Below are positions 63,926 through 64,000 of a stretch of DNA of 64,000 bases, in pieces. The translations under genes were made by a program, and so were the position numbers. Position 1 is the stretch's first letter. The number at the start of each line of letters is the position of its first letter. Origin of the DNA: Lachnospiraceae bacterium (GTDB lineage: Bacteria; Bacillota; Clostridia; Lachnospirales; Lachnospiraceae); the NCBI GenBank assembly GCA_004556655.1, contig SFGF01000015.1, forward strand, positions 5,115 through 69,114. Direction: 5' to 3'. The notes below the pieces were generated by a model, which was not told where the DNA came from, did not search any database, and saw only the letters and a list, made by a program, of their open reading frames with translations.

Positions 63926-64000
63926 GTTTTATAGTAACTCATTAACTAACGTTCCTTGAAAATTTCATATAAGACAACAAATATTTCATATTAGTAGTGT

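Noticed and set aside
1..64000. CRISPR arrays, rRNA genes, insertion sequences or phage genes
   Set aside because: No regularly spaced repeats, rRNA sequence, transposase, integrase or structural phage protein was seen.

Overview
The window looks like chromosomal DNA from a low-to-moderate GC, spore-forming Firmicute, most likely a Lachnospiraceae gut commensal. The reasons are an L27 with the Firmicute N-terminal extension beside its protease Prp, an alpha/beta small acid-soluble spore protein, a YlbJ-like sporulation protein, short-form HisG with HisZ, an Asp23/DAK2/RecG block next to rpmB, and a DUF6465-like protein. The genus cannot be fixed from sequence alone. Nearly all genes lie on the minus strand; the plus strand carries only ylbJ, the spore protein, rpmB, a MATE transporter and tRNA-Thr.

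Layout. 1-9 kb is core translation and RNA biology: rplU-prp-rpmA with its promoter and terminator, obgE, yhbY, nadD (cut by the window edge), a DegV/FakB-like protein, a CAAX-type membrane protease with an in-frame amber codon near its C-terminus, RNase G/E, and the paired DUF2344 and B12-binding radical SAM proteins. 9-15.5 kb is a four-gene sortase pilus operon (thioester tip adhesin, major pilin, class C sortase, minor pilin). Its leader holds a consensus-like promoter with a dyad over the -35, a 13-codon ORF with a strong ribosome binding site, and a hairpin around the adhesin Shine-Dalgarno. 15.7-20.2 kb has an AGCS amino acid symporter and trkA-trkH. 20.3-25.4 kb is a partial histidine operon, hisZ-G-D-B-IE, whose last gene carries a HisF-like barrel that has lost both catalytic aspartates.

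25.5-40.7 kb is housekeeping: recU, lepB, pseudouridine synthases, YgiQ, rRNA methyltransferases, a small alarmone synthetase, an M23 peptidase, pepD, ylbJ, coaD, rsmD, a methylglyoxal synthase homologue with a changed active site, and the spore protein. 40.8-59.6 kb holds a coiled-coil FtsX-type ABC exporter, recG, a FakA-like DAK2 protein, Asp23, rpmB, a D,D-carboxypeptidase, an SH3 lipoprotein broken by a frameshift, a MATE transporter, a 171-nt element with perfect 34-bp inverted arms, malQ, topB, and an ATP-grasp gene broken by an apparent out-of-frame deletion.

After tRNA-Thr(CGU), 59.9-64.0 kb changes character. It is AT-richer and holds a five-gene operon: small secreted protein, lipoprotein, two ABC permeases and an ATPase. 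It has its own promoter and AT-rich palindromic upstream DNA. I do not recognise the secreted protein, and this is the best candidate here for an undescribed system. A bacteriocin or immunity module, or an envelope-sensing module, would both fit; the sequence does not decide between them.
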